Of a stretch of DNA of 64,000 nucleotides, positions 1 through 8,555 are shown in pieces (positions within the stretch are counted from its first letter, which is position 1; every line of letters starts with the position of its first letter). Under the pieces are notes generated by a model. That model had not been told where the DNA came from, made no database searches, and saw nothing but the letters and a program-made list of their open reading frames with translations. This DNA is from Devosia sp. 2618 (GTDB taxonomy: Bacteria; Pseudomonadota; Alphaproteobacteria; Rhizobiales; Devosiaceae). A program made the translations under genes and the position numbers. Location: positions 3,224,001 to 3,288,000 of the forward strand of contig NZ_JBEPOO010000001.1 of NCBI RefSeq assembly GCF_040546815.1, written 5' to 3'.

Positions 1-753
1 GACCTTGCCGGCGTCGGGCAGAACCTGCAGGACCATTATGGCGGCCAGATCACCTGGAAGTGCAACCGCCCCATCACGATGAACGACGTGATGATGAACC
101 CGCTGCGCCAGTTGCAGGTTGGCCTGCAGTGGATGCTGCTGCGGCGTGGTCCGCTTTCGGTTCCGGCTGGTCAGGCGGGACTGTTCGCCAAGATGCTGCC
201 GGACTCGGCTTCGCCTGATCTCCAGTTCCTGTTTCAGACCTTTAGTGGCGGCTATTACGAGGACGGGCTGTTCAAGTTCTCCGGCTTTGCCAATTTCATC
301 TACCCGACGCGCCCTGCCAGCCGTGGCGAGATCACGCTGCGTTCGGCCGATCCGCATGACACGCCCATGCTGTTCCCCAACTACTTCTCGGACGAGCGGG
401 ATCGCCGCATCGCCGTGGAGGGCTTCAAGCTCGCGCGCCGCATGGCGGCCAGCAAGCCGATGGCCGACTTCATCATCCAAGAGCACCTGCCCGGTTCCCC
501 CACCGCCACCGATGCCGAGATCGAAAACTATCTTGTTGAGCAGGGTGGCTGCGTGTCCCATCAGGTGGGCACCTGCAAGATGGGCACCGATGCCCGCGCT
601 GTCGTCAATCCGCAGCTCAAGGTGCATGGCGTCTCCGGCCTGCGCGTGGTGGATGCTTCCATCATGCCGACGCTGGTCTCGGGTAACACCAATGCCGCAA
701 CCATCATGATTGCCGAAAAAGCCGCCGCCATGATGCTGGAGCAGGTCGCATGA
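1..753 (+). CDS. GMC-family FAD alcohol oxidoreductase, 3' part only
   Basis: C-terminal part (about 250 residues) of a glucose-methanol-choline family flavoprotein, a family that oxidises alcohols to aldehydes with FAD. The frame is open from the first base, so the gene starts outside the window. It opens on the family motif GVGQNLQDH. It also carries the C-terminal substrate domain, with the active-site histidine region SHQVGTCKMG and the flavin-contacting region SGNTNAATIMIAE close to the end. Its stop overlaps the start of the downstream ABC ATPase gene (ATGA), so the two are translated as one operon. A choline dehydrogenase-like or aromatic alcohol oxidase role fits the aldehyde dehydrogenase further downstream, but the substrate cannot be read from this fragment. 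Confidence 0.9.
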   Translation, partial: DLAGVGQNLQDHYGGQITWKCNRPITMNDVMMNPLRQLQVGLQWMLLRRGPLSVPAGQAGLFAKMLPDSASPDLQFLFQTFSGGYYEDGLFKFSGFANFIYPTRPASRGEITLRSADPHDTPMLFPNYFSDERDRRIAVEGFKLARRMAASKPMADFIIQEHLPGSPTATDAEIENYLVEQGGCVSHQVGTCKMGTDARAVVNPQLKVHGVSGLRVVDASIMPTLVSGNTNAATIMIAEKAAAMMLEQVA

Positions 754-2291
754 CAGTAGCAGGCACCGAAATCATCAAGCTCACCGGCATCAGCAAGCGC
801 TTCCCCGGCGTCAAGGCGCTGCAAAATGTCGACCTCACGGTGCGCGCTGGCGAAGTGCACGCGCTGACCGGCGAAAACGGCTCGGGCAAGTCGACGCTGT
901 CGCGCATCATTGCCGGCATGATCCAGCCCGACGAAGGCGAGATCGTCATCGACGGCAAGCCCACCACAGTTCCCTCCCCCGCCGCAGCGATTGCCATGGG
1001 CATCGTCATGATCAGCCAGGAGCTGACCTTGGCGCCGACGCTGACCGTGGCCGAAAACATCTATCTGGGTCGCCTGCCCAAGACGCGCCTCGGCATCGTC
1101 GACTGGCCGCAATTGCGCCGCGACGCGCAGGTGGCGCTCGACCGGCTGGGCGTGCATGTGTCACCCGATACCAAGGTGGCTGATCTCAGCGTCGAACTGC
1201 GCCAGGAAATCGAAATCGCCCGGGCGCTATCGTGCAATGCGCGTCTGCTCATCCTTGATGAGGCGACCAGTTCGCTCTCGGAAGCCGCGACGAACCGATT
1301 GCTCGATCTGGTGCGCAAGGAGCGCGACGCCGGCATGGCCGTGGTGATGATCACCCACCGCATGCCCGAAATCTACAGTGTCGCCTCGATTGCCACCGTG
1401 CTGCGCGACGGCAAATATGTTGCCACCGTGCCGCTGGCGCAGACCAGTGAACAGGATCTGGTCCGCCTGATGGTGGGCCGCGAGATTCAGGATTTTTACG
1501 GCAAGCGCATATTCGACCACGGGGAGACCGTGCTCGAGATCGACGGGCTGAACACACCACTCGGCCTGCTGCGCCCCACCTCGCTCAGCGTCAAGCGCGG
1601 CGAGATATTGGGCGTCGCGGGACTGGTTGGATCCGGCAAGGCCGAGTTTGGTCTGGCACTCGGCGGCGCTATCGCTTCTGCCGGCGCGGTGAAAATATCA
1701 GGCCGTTCGGTACGCCTCGGCGATCCGCGCAAGGCCATCGCCGCCGGAATTGGTTTTGTCCCCGACGACCGCAAGGCATCGGCGCTGCTGATGGTGCGCA
1801 GCATTCTTGAGAATTTTTCGCTGGCGTGGATCGACCGCCTGTCGCGTCGCGGCATTATCGATACCGGTCGCGAAGCACGTGAGGTCGATGATGCAATCAA
1901 GACCTATCGTGTCGCCACCGGCTCATCCGCCGTCACCGTTGCAACCCTGTCCGGGGGCAACCAGCAGAAGGTGATCCTGGGCCGGACATTCGTGCGCAAG
2001 CCGGATGTGCTGGTGCTGAGCGAGCCGACGCGCGGCATCGATGTGGGCGCCAAGAGCGAGATCTACCGCATGCTGCAGGACGCCGCCGAGGCGGGAGCAG
2101 CGGTCATTGTTATCTCCTCAGAGCTCCCCGAACTGCTGGGAATCTCCGACCGAATTGCGGTGTTCTTTGAAGGGACGATGGAGGCGGTGTTCGACCGCGC
2201 CAGCGCCAGCGAAGAAGCCATTGCCCAAGTTGCCGTCGCCGGTCGCCATGACCAAGCCGCCCTCAATGCCAAATCTGGAGTTCCCGCATGA
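750..2291 (+). CDS. Ribose-type ABC importer, double-domain ATPase
   Basis: Cytoplasmic ATPase of a sugar importer of the RbsA/XylG type, 513 residues, with two fused ABC domains. The N-terminal domain has Walker A GENGSGKST at about residues 41-49 and Walker B LLILDEATSSLS. The C-terminal domain has the degenerate Walker A usual in this family (GLVGSGKAEF) and the signature LSGGNQQK. Its Walker B reads LVLSEPTRGID, with serine where aspartate is common. The ATG overlaps the GMC stop and the stop overlaps the permease start, so it sits in a GMC-ATPase-permease-binding protein operon. The ligand is probably a sugar or polyol; nothing in the sequence fixes it. Confidence 0.93.
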   Translation: MTVAGTEIIKLTGISKRFPGVKALQNVDLTVRAGEVHALTGENGSGKSTLSRIIAGMIQPDEGEIVIDGKPTTVPSPAAAIAMGIVMISQELTLAPTLTVAENIYLGRLPKTRLGIVDWPQLRRDAQVALDRLGVHVSPDTKVADLSVELRQEIEIARALSCNARLLILDEATSSLSEAATNRLLDLVRKERDAGMAVVMITHRMPEIYSVASIATVLRDGKYVATVPLAQTSEQDLVRLMVGREIQDFYGKRIFDHGETVLEIDGLNTPLGLLRPTSLSVKRGEILGVAGLVGSGKAEFGLALGGAIASAGAVKISGRSVRLGDPRKAIAAGIGFVPDDRKASALLMVRSILENFSLAWIDRLSRRGIIDTGREAREVDDAIKTYRVATGSSAVTVATLSGGNQQKVILGRTFVRKPDVLVLSEPTRGIDVGAKSEIYRMLQDAAEAGAAVIVISSELPELLGISDRIAVFFEGTMEAVFDRASASEEAIAQVAVAGRHDQAALNAKSGVPA

Positions 2292-3319
2292 CGACATCAG
2301 CCATTTCAAAGCCAGGTGCCGATGACCGCTATGCGCGTCCACCTTCGCTGCTCTCCCGCATCCTGCAAAATCGCTATACCGGCGCGCTGGTCAGCCTGCT
2401 GCTAGTGGTGGCGTTTCTCACCATCACCCAGCCAGTATTCTTGACCTGGCCGAACCTGATGAACATCGTCAAATCCAACAGCGTGGTGTTCATCCTGGCG
2501 CTGGGCGCGACCTTTGTCGTCATCTCGGGCGGCATCGACCTGTCAGTGGCCAGCGCGACGGCCGCCAGCACGATGATCTTTGGCCTGCTGCTGTCGGCAG
2601 GCGCTGCAACGGGCATTGCCGTCGCGGCAGCCGTGCTGTTCGGCGCCTTTCTCGGCGCACTCAATGGCACGCTGATCAGCTACTTCAAGATATCGTTCTT
2701 CGTGGTGACGCTGGGCGCGCTTTCGATGTTTCAAAGCTTTGCGCTGATCGTCAATGACGGCAGCAGCATCAGCGTGTTCTCGACGCCCGGCTTTGCTCCG
2801 ATCAATGGCTTCGTTAACGGCAATATCGGCCCGGTGCCGTCCATCCTGATCTTTGATCTGGCGCTGCTGATCATTGCCGGCGGCATCCTGCGCTACACAA
2901 CATTCGGCCGCTCGCTCTATGCCATCGGCGCCAATATGGAAGCTGCACGCCTCAACGGCATCAATGTGAAGCTGGTGCTGATGTTCGTCTTTGTCATCGC
3001 CGGCCTGATGTCGGGCATTGGCAGCGTGGTGCAGGTTGGCCGCCTCACCTCCGCCTCCGCCGAAATCGACCCCACCCTGCTGATGACCGTACTGGCAGCC
3101 GTTTTGATCGGCGGCACTGCCTTTACCGGCGGCGAGGGTGGCGTGTTCGGCACCATGATCGGCGTGCTGTTCCTCGGCGTCATCCAGAACGGCCTGACGC
3201 TGAGCGGCGTGTCCTCCTTCTGGCAGGGCATGGTCAGCGGCGGCATCCTGATCTTTGCCGTCTGGCTGGGCGGCATGCGCCAGTTGCTGAAACGGCGCCG
3301 CCAAGTCAGCGTCAGTTGA
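2288..3319 (+). CDS. Ribose-type ABC importer, permease
   Basis: Integral membrane permease of the RbsC/BPD_transp_2 family, 343 residues, with about 30 N-terminal cytoplasmic residues and then 8-10 hydrophobic segments. The family hallmark ISGGIDLSVAS lies in the first third, and the GGTAFTGGEGG loop that contacts the ATPase lies near the C-terminus. The ATG overlaps the ATPase stop by four bases. A single permease gene implies a homodimeric channel. A 7-bp stem (3339-3345 with 3363-3369) lies between this gene and the binding-protein gene, a position where such stems often set relative expression. Confidence 0.93.
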   Translation: MTTSAISKPGADDRYARPPSLLSRILQNRYTGALVSLLLVVAFLTITQPVFLTWPNLMNIVKSNSVVFILALGATFVVISGGIDLSVASATAASTMIFGLLLSAGAATGIAVAAAVLFGAFLGALNGTLISYFKISFFVVTLGALSMFQSFALIVNDGSSISVFSTPGFAPINGFVNGNIGPVPSILIFDLALLIIAGGILRYTTFGRSLYAIGANMEAARLNGINVKLVLMFVFVIAGLMSGIGSVVQVGRLTSASAEIDPTLLMTVLAAVLIGGTAFTGGEGGVFGTMIGVLFLGVIQNGLTLSGVSSFWQGMVSGGILIFAVWLGGMRQLLKRRRQVSVS

Positions 3320-3423
3320 AATCTGCATCCCATTTCCTGCCGTGGCGCCGCTGAGGGGTGGCCCACGGCCGGGAGGACGCATGAGACGTGCCTCAAAAAC
3401 CGACCAACAAGGGAACGAGAACT

Positions 3424-4407
3424 ATGAAGATCAATAGCATCGTCGTCGCAGCATTGCTGACGACCGGGCTTACCAGCATCGCCTCCGCCCAGGACATTAC
3501 CGTGGGCTATATCTCCCCGATCGCGGCGCAGCCCGGCCAGCAGTTCATCAGCGCCGGCATGGAAAAAGCCATCAATTCACTGGGCTGGAAGTGGCGCCTG
3601 CTCGACGCCAACCTGTCGGCTGACCGTCAGGTGTCCCATGTCGACACCCTGCTGACGCTGGGCGTGCGTGCCATCGCGTCCTGGTCGCTCGATCCAAATG
3701 CCGTGGCCGGCGCCTATGCCCGCGCCAATGCTCAGAACGTTCCCGTAATCGGCGTCAATTCGACCGGTGAAGGCGTGACCAATACCGTGTGGTGGGAAGT
3801 CAACACCTGCGAGCCCGGCGGCCCATACGAGCAGCAGGCCGCGTGGATCAATGAGCGCGCGCCCGGCGCCAAGGTTATCGTCATGGGTGGTCCTCCAGTG
3901 CCATCGATCATGAGCAACGTTGCGTGCTTCACCGCCGCCGCGAAGGCCGCCGGCCTCGACGTGATCGACCAGATCGACAACACCCGCGACTCCGCCGCCA
4001 ACGCGTCGACCCTGGCATCGGACGAGCTGCTGCGCTTCCCCGACGTGCAGGCCGTCTGGGCCTATAACGACCAGAGCGCGCTTGGCTTCTCGGCTGCCAT
4101 CAATGCATCGGGCGGCAAGGTCTATGGCGCCAATGGTCCTGAAGGCGTGATGGTGTTTGGCGTCAACGCCGATCCCGACGCCATCGAAGCCGTGCGTGAT
4201 GGTCGCCTGACCGGCACCTGGGACCCAGACAGCTTTGCCACCGGCATCGCCGTCGCCAAGGCCATTCAGGCAGCCATCGAAACACCCGATGCGCCGCAGG
4301 TTCAGCTGACCGTCAAGTCGACCCTCTTTACCGCCGACAATATCGACACCTGGGTGCCTGATCTCCAGCGCCCATACGACCTCGAAAACATCCCCCTCGC
4401 GCAGTGA
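3424..4407 (+). CDS. Ribose-type ABC importer, periplasmic substrate-binding protein
   Basis: Periplasmic binding protein of the sugar-binding class (Peripla_BP_4-like), 327 residues. I chose the ATG at 3424 because it starts a clean Sec signal peptide (MKINSIVVAALL... ending SIASAQ) and is preceded by a GGGAACGAG ribosome site. An upstream in-frame start at 3388 would only add a polar tail in front of the signal. The mature protein begins DITVGYISPIAAQ and keeps the two-lobe pattern, including the AYNDQSALG segment typical of the C-lobe. It is the last gene of the importer operon and is followed by a strong GC hairpin. Confidence 0.92.
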   Translation: MKINSIVVAALLTTGLTSIASAQDITVGYISPIAAQPGQQFISAGMEKAINSLGWKWRLLDANLSADRQVSHVDTLLTLGVRAIASWSLDPNAVAGAYARANAQNVPVIGVNSTGEGVTNTVWWEVNTCEPGGPYEQQAAWINERAPGAKVIVMGGPPVPSIMSNVACFTAAAKAAGLDVIDQIDNTRDSAANASTLASDELLRFPDVQAVWAYNDQSALGFSAAINASGGKVYGANGPEGVMVFGVNADPDAIEAVRDGRLTGTWDPDSFATGIAVAKAIQAAIETPDAPQVQLTVKSTLFTADNIDTWVPDLQRPYDLENIPLAQ

Positions 4408-4415
4408 TTTTCGAC

Positions 4416-4441
4416 GGCCCGGCGGCTTCCCCCGCCGGGCC
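4416..4441 (+). terminator. GC-rich hairpin after the binding-protein gene
   Basis: Perfect 10-bp inverted repeat, GGCCCGGCGG (4416-4425) and CCGCCGGGCC (4432-4441), with a 6-nt loop, 9 bp after the stop of the binding-protein gene. No T-run follows, so it is either a weak or Rho-assisted terminator or an mRNA-protecting stem between the importer operon and the AraC gene. Confidence 0.6.
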
Positions 4442-4464
4442 AACCCTTGACCGGAGACAGGACC

Positions 4465-5511
4465 ATGACCGTAGCCGTAACGATCGATGCTGAACGGGTT
4501 ACCCCAGTCGCGCTTGGTGCGTTTACCGGTTCTCTGTTTGCCACGCGCTCCCCCATTCAGGCGTGCTCGCTTGATGAGGCGCGCACCTATCTGGGCAATA
4601 TCCTGGCGCCGCACGAACTTGGCCTTCGCGGTCGCGGCAAGAAGCTCCGCCTGCTGCACAATAGCGCCGGCGTGCACCAGCTGAGCCTTCACTTCATCGC
4701 CTATCAGTCCGATGCCGAAGGCGTTGAAGTTCTCGCGCCCAAGCTCGAGAGCAATATCCTGCTGAAAATCCCGCTGAGCGGTTCGGCCGAAGTGTCTCAG
4801 GGCCGCGGGAGCTACACGATCAGGCCTGGCATGATCTTTCTGGCCGAGCCGCGCAAGCCGCTGACCGCCAGCATGTCGCCGGACTACCAGCAGTTGACCC
4901 TGCAGGTGCCGATGTCGGTTCTGCTGCACGCGGCCAATTCGGAACTGCACGAACTGGGCAATGAAAAGCTGCAGTTCGATACCGATACCATCAACACCTC
5001 GCCGGCCCCGCGCCTGCTGCTCAGCACACTGGGCTCGATCTGCCAGGCGCTGGATAGCTGCGATGGCATGTTCACCCAGCCGATGGTACAGCGCTCGTTC
5101 CAGGCGACGCTGGTGTCGCTGATCTTGGGCCTGCCCAACAATCTGGCTGGCCGCCTCGGCGAGGGCCGCAGTTGTGCCGCGCCCTATTATATCCGCCGCG
5201 CCGAAGACTTCATGCGGGCGCATCTGACCGACGACATTGGCATCGAAGATCTGGTGCGTGTCGCCGGGGTCAGCCGCCGTTCGCTGCATGCCGGGTTCCG
5301 CCGTTTCCGCGATACCACGCCGCTGTCGCTGCTGAAATCGCTCAAGCTTGAAGCCGCGCGCGACGAGATTTTGGCCTGTAGTGGCGTCGAGCGCACCGTC
5401 ACGGATATCGCCACCCATTATGGCTTTTATCACCTCAGCAAATTCGCCCGCGACTTCCGCGAAAGCTTCGGCCTGTTGCCGTCGGAAATGCTGAAAAGTT
5501 CAACGCGGTGA
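4465..5511 (+). CDS. AraC-family regulator (FeaR-like architecture)
   Basis: Transcription activator of 348 residues. The C-terminal third (from about residue 245) holds the two helix-turn-helix units of AraC/XylS proteins, seen in IEDLVRVAGVSRRSLHAGF and VTDIATHYGFYHLSKFARDF. The N-terminal part resembles the AraC-binding-like domain found in FeaR and related regulators of amine and aromatic aldehyde catabolism. ATG 4465 is preferred over the in-frame TTG at 4447 because GGAGACAGG precedes it at a good distance. It lies between the sugar-type importer and the aldehyde dehydrogenase/amidase pair. In E. coli a FeaR protein controls the copper amine oxidase and phenylacetaldehyde dehydrogenase genes, and both enzyme types occur downstream here. 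Confidence 0.9.
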   Translation: MTVAVTIDAERVTPVALGAFTGSLFATRSPIQACSLDEARTYLGNILAPHELGLRGRGKKLRLLHNSAGVHQLSLHFIAYQSDAEGVEVLAPKLESNILLKIPLSGSAEVSQGRGSYTIRPGMIFLAEPRKPLTASMSPDYQQLTLQVPMSVLLHAANSELHELGNEKLQFDTDTINTSPAPRLLLSTLGSICQALDSCDGMFTQPMVQRSFQATLVSLILGLPNNLAGRLGEGRSCAAPYYIRRAEDFMRAHLTDDIGIEDLVRVAGVSRRSLHAGFRRFRDTTPLSLLKSLKLEAARDEILACSGVERTVTDIATHYGFYHLSKFARDFRESFGLLPSEMLKSSTR

Positions 5512-5568
5512 ACCAGATGCCGATTTCTGCACTGCTGGGCTAACTCGTTCTCCCAAGCGCCTGTCTCG

Positions 5569-5589
5569 GTGTCGCGGGATGCCCGACAC
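5569..5589 (+). other. Small dyad upstream of the aldehyde dehydrogenase gene
   Basis: An imperfect stem, GTGTC (5569-5573) with GACAC (5585-5589) and an inner GGG/CCC pairing, lies about 30 bp before the aldehyde dehydrogenase start. It may be the end of the AraC transcript or an operator. No T-run follows and no promoter could be assigned with confidence. Confidence 0.3.
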
Positions 5590-5618
5590 TGATGCCAATA
5601 GGATAGGAGAACGACGCT

Positions 5619-7121
5619 ATGCTGCGGCTTGAGAACGATCTTTCCCAACTTGGTGCCGAGGCCACCGCATTTCTTGGCAAGCGGCATGGCCTTCATATCG
5701 GGGGCAAGACCAAGCCGACCAAAGACAGCTATGCGCTGACCGATCCGACCTCGGGCGCCGTCATCGGCCACGCCGCTGAAGCGACCACGGACGATATCGA
5801 TACGGCCGTTAAAGCCGCCCGTGCGGCTCTCTCTGGTCCATGGGCGCGGATGCGGCCGAACGAGCGTGAATTGTGCATGCTGCGGCTGGCCGATCTGGTC
5901 GAAAAGCACGAAACCGAACTCTCGCAGATTGAGACCGTCTGCTCGGGCCGCCTGCTGGGCAATACACGGGGCGTCGACGTCGGCTATTCCGCCCATTTCC
6001 TGCGCTACATGGCGGGCTGGTCGACCAAGATCGAGGGGCAGACCATGCGCCTCTCCATCCCCTATCTCCCCGAAGGCGATTTCAGCGGCTTCACCTTCCG
6101 CGAACCGATTGGCGTCGTTGCCGCCATCGTGCCGTGGAATGTGGCGCTGGGCATCGCGGTCTGGAAGATCGCCCCTGCCCTTGCCGCGGGCTGCTCCATC
6201 GTGCTCAAGCCGGCCCCACAGACGCCGCTCAGCACGCTGCGCTTTGCCGAACTGGCGCTGGAAGCGGGCATTCCCGAAGGCGTGCTCAATATCGTTACCA
6301 GCAGCAATGCCAAGATCGGCGCGGCGCTGGTCAACCATCCCGACGTCAATATGGTGACCTTCACCGGCTCCACCGCCGTGGGTCGCCAGATCGCGATGGA
6401 CGCCGCCTCTGGCCTCAAGCGTTGTAGCCTCGAACTGGGCGGCAAGTCGCCCTTCCTGCTGTTTGCCGATGCGCCGCTTGAACGCGCTATTCCCGATGCG
6501 GCCTGGGCGATCTTTTCCAACCATGGCCAGAATTGCTGCGCCGGTTCGCGCCTCTATGTGCACGAGAGCATCTATGAAGAAGTGCTCGACGGCGTGGTGC
6601 AGATCGCCAAGTCGATCCGGCTCGGTTCGCCGCTCGATGCGTCTTCGCAAATGGGTCCGGTGGTGACGCGGTCCCAGCAGGAGCGTATCCAGAATTTCAT
6701 CGCCGCCGGCCAGGCTGAAGGCGCCCGTCTTGCCTATGGCGCAGCGGCGGTTGATCACCCCGGCTATTACGTCAGCCCAACGGTTCTGGCCGATGTGACG
6801 CCAGACATGTCGCCAGTCCGCGAAGAGATTTTCGGACCGGTGCTGGTGGCCGCTTCCTTCAAGACTGACGAGGAAGCCCTGGCCCTCGCCAACAACTCCG
6901 AATATGGCCTCGGCGCCAGCGTCTGGACCAATGATTTCGAACGCGTCAATCGCATGACGCGTGGCCTTGAAGCCGGCTCGGTCTGGGTCAACGTCCACAA
7001 TGCGCTCGACGTCGCCCTGCCCTTCGGCGGCTGGAAAAATTCCGGCCTTGGCGCCGATCTCAGCGAAACCGCCGTTCTGGCCCATACCAAGGTCAAGGCC
7101 TCGGTCCACCGCCACTTCTAG
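5619..7121 (+). CDS. Aldehyde dehydrogenase (NAD(P)+-dependent)
   Basis: Cytoplasmic aldehyde dehydrogenase, 500 residues, the usual family length; it oxidises aldehydes to carboxylates. The catalytic cysteine is Cys306 in NHGQNCCAGS and the general base is Glu272 in LELGGKSP. The spacing of 34 residues between them matches the classical enzymes. FTGSTAVGRQI is the nucleotide-binding turn. A good AGGAG site precedes the ATG. Eight bases separate it from the amidase gene, so the two are co-transcribed. With the amine oxidase at 10.4-12.4 kb and the GMC enzyme upstream it could oxidise the aldehyde either of them produces. The exact substrate is not determinable. Confidence 0.95.
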   Translation: MLRLENDLSQLGAEATAFLGKRHGLHIGGKTKPTKDSYALTDPTSGAVIGHAAEATTDDIDTAVKAARAALSGPWARMRPNERELCMLRLADLVEKHETELSQIETVCSGRLLGNTRGVDVGYSAHFLRYMAGWSTKIEGQTMRLSIPYLPEGDFSGFTFREPIGVVAAIVPWNVALGIAVWKIAPALAAGCSIVLKPAPQTPLSTLRFAELALEAGIPEGVLNIVTSSNAKIGAALVNHPDVNMVTFTGSTAVGRQIAMDAASGLKRCSLELGGKSPFLLFADAPLERAIPDAAWAIFSNHGQNCCAGSRLYVHESIYEEVLDGVVQIAKSIRLGSPLDASSQMGPVVTRSQQERIQNFIAAGQAEGARLAYGAAAVDHPGYYVSPTVLADVTPDMSPVREEIFGPVLVAASFKTDEEALALANNSEYGLGASVWTNDFERVNRMTRGLEAGSVWVNVHNALDVALPFGGWKNSGLGADLSETAVLAHTKVKASVHRHF

Positions 7122-7129
7122 GACATCCA

Positions 7130-8518
7130 ATGACCGTTCCACTGCACTATCTCAGCCTCACCGAACTCGCCAGCAAGCTGGCAACAGGCGAGGTCAGTGC
7201 AGTGGAGGTCACCCAGCATGCGCTGGACCGGATCGCGGCTTTGGCGGACCGGACCAATGCCTTCATCACCGTAACCAGCGATCTCGCGCTGGAGGCCGCC
7301 GCTCGCGCGGACGCGCTGCGCGCCAGCGGCGCAACCCTGCCGCCGCTGCACGGCATCCCGATCACGCTCAAGGATATCTTTGACGTCGAAGGCGTGGCGA
7401 CAACTGCCGGCATGCCGATCCGCCGCACCCATATCGCCGACGGTAATTCCACCATCGTCACCCGGCTGCAAAATGCCGGCGCGATCATTCTGGGCAAGGT
7501 CAATGTGGCCGAAGGGGTCTTCGGGCAATACCTGCCGCCTTATGGCCATCCCATCAATCCGTGGAACCGGCAATATTGGGGCGGTGCTTCGTCAGGCGGC
7601 AGCGGTGTCGCGACGGCAGCGGGCCTTGGCTATGGCTCGATTGCGTCCGATACCGGCGGCTCGATCCGCATGCCCAGCGCCGTCAATCGCGTCACCGGGC
7701 TAAAACCGACCTGGGGCCGTGTCAGCCGTCATCGCGTTTTTGAATTGGCCGGCTCTCTCGACCATGTCGGCGTCATGGCGCGGTCGGCCGAAGATATCGC
7801 CGTGCTCCTCGGCGTCATCGCCGGCGAGGACAGCGCCGATCCGACATCTCTGCTCGCACCGGTGCAGGACTATGTGGCCGAACTCTCCGTGCCACGCAAA
7901 CTCAAGATCGGCATGCCGCGTAACTGGCTGGCCAATGGCGTTGACGCCGATGTTCTGGCCGCGCTTGAAAGCACTGTCGAGACGTTCCGTACGCTCGGTG
8001 CCGAGATCGTCGATATCGAGCTGCCACCCGATGAGGACCTGGTGCAACATTGGTATGAGATCTGCACGGCACAGGTCGCGCTCGTGCACGAAACCAGCCA
8101 TCGCCTGCACGGCTCGACCTATTCGCTGCCGCTATCGACGGCCATCGAGCACGGTCGCAGCATGCCCGCCTCGACGCTGCAGCGGGCCTATACCTATCGC
8201 CAGAATTTTGCCGGCGCGCTAGACCGCATCTTGCAGCAGGTGGACCTCATCGCAGTCCCCGCCATGCCCTGCGCGCCGCCCAAGTTCACCGAAGTGGAAG
8301 CGATGGACAACGACACCATGTTTGCCCTGCACCGCTTTACGTCACCCTTCTCGATGAGCGGCGTGCCGACCGTTACCTTCCCCTGCGGCACGACACGGGA
8401 CGGCCTGCCCTATGCCGCGCAACTGGTGGCCGCGCGTCTCGATGAACCCTCAGTGCTCGCCGCTGTCCATGCCTTCCAGCAGGCCACGGCATTTCATCGC
8501 AGCCACCCCGATCTATGA
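7130..8518 (+). CDS. Amidase (amidase signature family)
   Basis: Amidase-signature hydrolase of 462 residues that cleaves carboxamides to acid plus ammonia or amine. The Ser-cisSer-Lys triad is visible: Lys81 in PITLKD, Ser154 in GGASSGGS, and the nucleophile Ser178 in SDTGGSIR. The Lys-to-Ser spacings agree with the family. No signal peptide is present, so it acts in the cytoplasm. It is translated directly behind the aldehyde dehydrogenase, which suggests linked steps on the same nitrogen compound. It could be an aryl- or alkyl-amide hydrolase. The GatA role is unlikely because there is no GatC or GatB nearby. Confidence 0.92.
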   Translation: MTVPLHYLSLTELASKLATGEVSAVEVTQHALDRIAALADRTNAFITVTSDLALEAAARADALRASGATLPPLHGIPITLKDIFDVEGVATTAGMPIRRTHIADGNSTIVTRLQNAGAIILGKVNVAEGVFGQYLPPYGHPINPWNRQYWGGASSGGSGVATAAGLGYGSIASDTGGSIRMPSAVNRVTGLKPTWGRVSRHRVFELAGSLDHVGVMARSAEDIAVLLGVIAGEDSADPTSLLAPVQDYVAELSVPRKLKIGMPRNWLANGVDADVLAALESTVETFRTLGAEIVDIELPPDEDLVQHWYEICTAQVALVHETSHRLHGSTYSLPLSTAIEHGRSMPASTLQRAYTYRQNFAGALDRILQQVDLIAVPAMPCAPPKFTEVEAMDNDTMFALHRFTSPFSMSGVPTVTFPCGTTRDGLPYAAQLVAARLDEPSVLAAVHAFQQATAFHRSHPDL

Positions 8519-8544
8519 GAGCGGGCCGCCGAGGCGGCCCACTC
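8519..8544. terminator. Bidirectional hairpin between convergent genes
   Basis: An inverted repeat, GGGCCGCC (8523-8530) and GGCGGCCC (8533-8540), extended by GAG/CTC outside one mismatch, starts directly at the amidase stop and lies before the stop of the convergent permease. The sequence AAATTT follows. Its position between two convergent genes fits a shared terminator. Confidence 0.65.
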
Positions 8545-8555
8545 AAATTTGATCG

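Noticed and set aside
3577-5433. 618-codon open frame on the minus strand opposite the binding-protein and AraC genes
   Set aside because: It is antisense to two clearly recognisable genes, its peptide is rich in Arg, Gln, His and Gly with no family pattern, and such long shadow frames are usual in GC-rich DNA.
5430-7142. 570-codon minus-strand frame opposite the aldehyde dehydrogenase
   Set aside because: The plus strand encodes an aldehyde dehydrogenase with all catalytic residues; the antisense peptide has no recognisable features.
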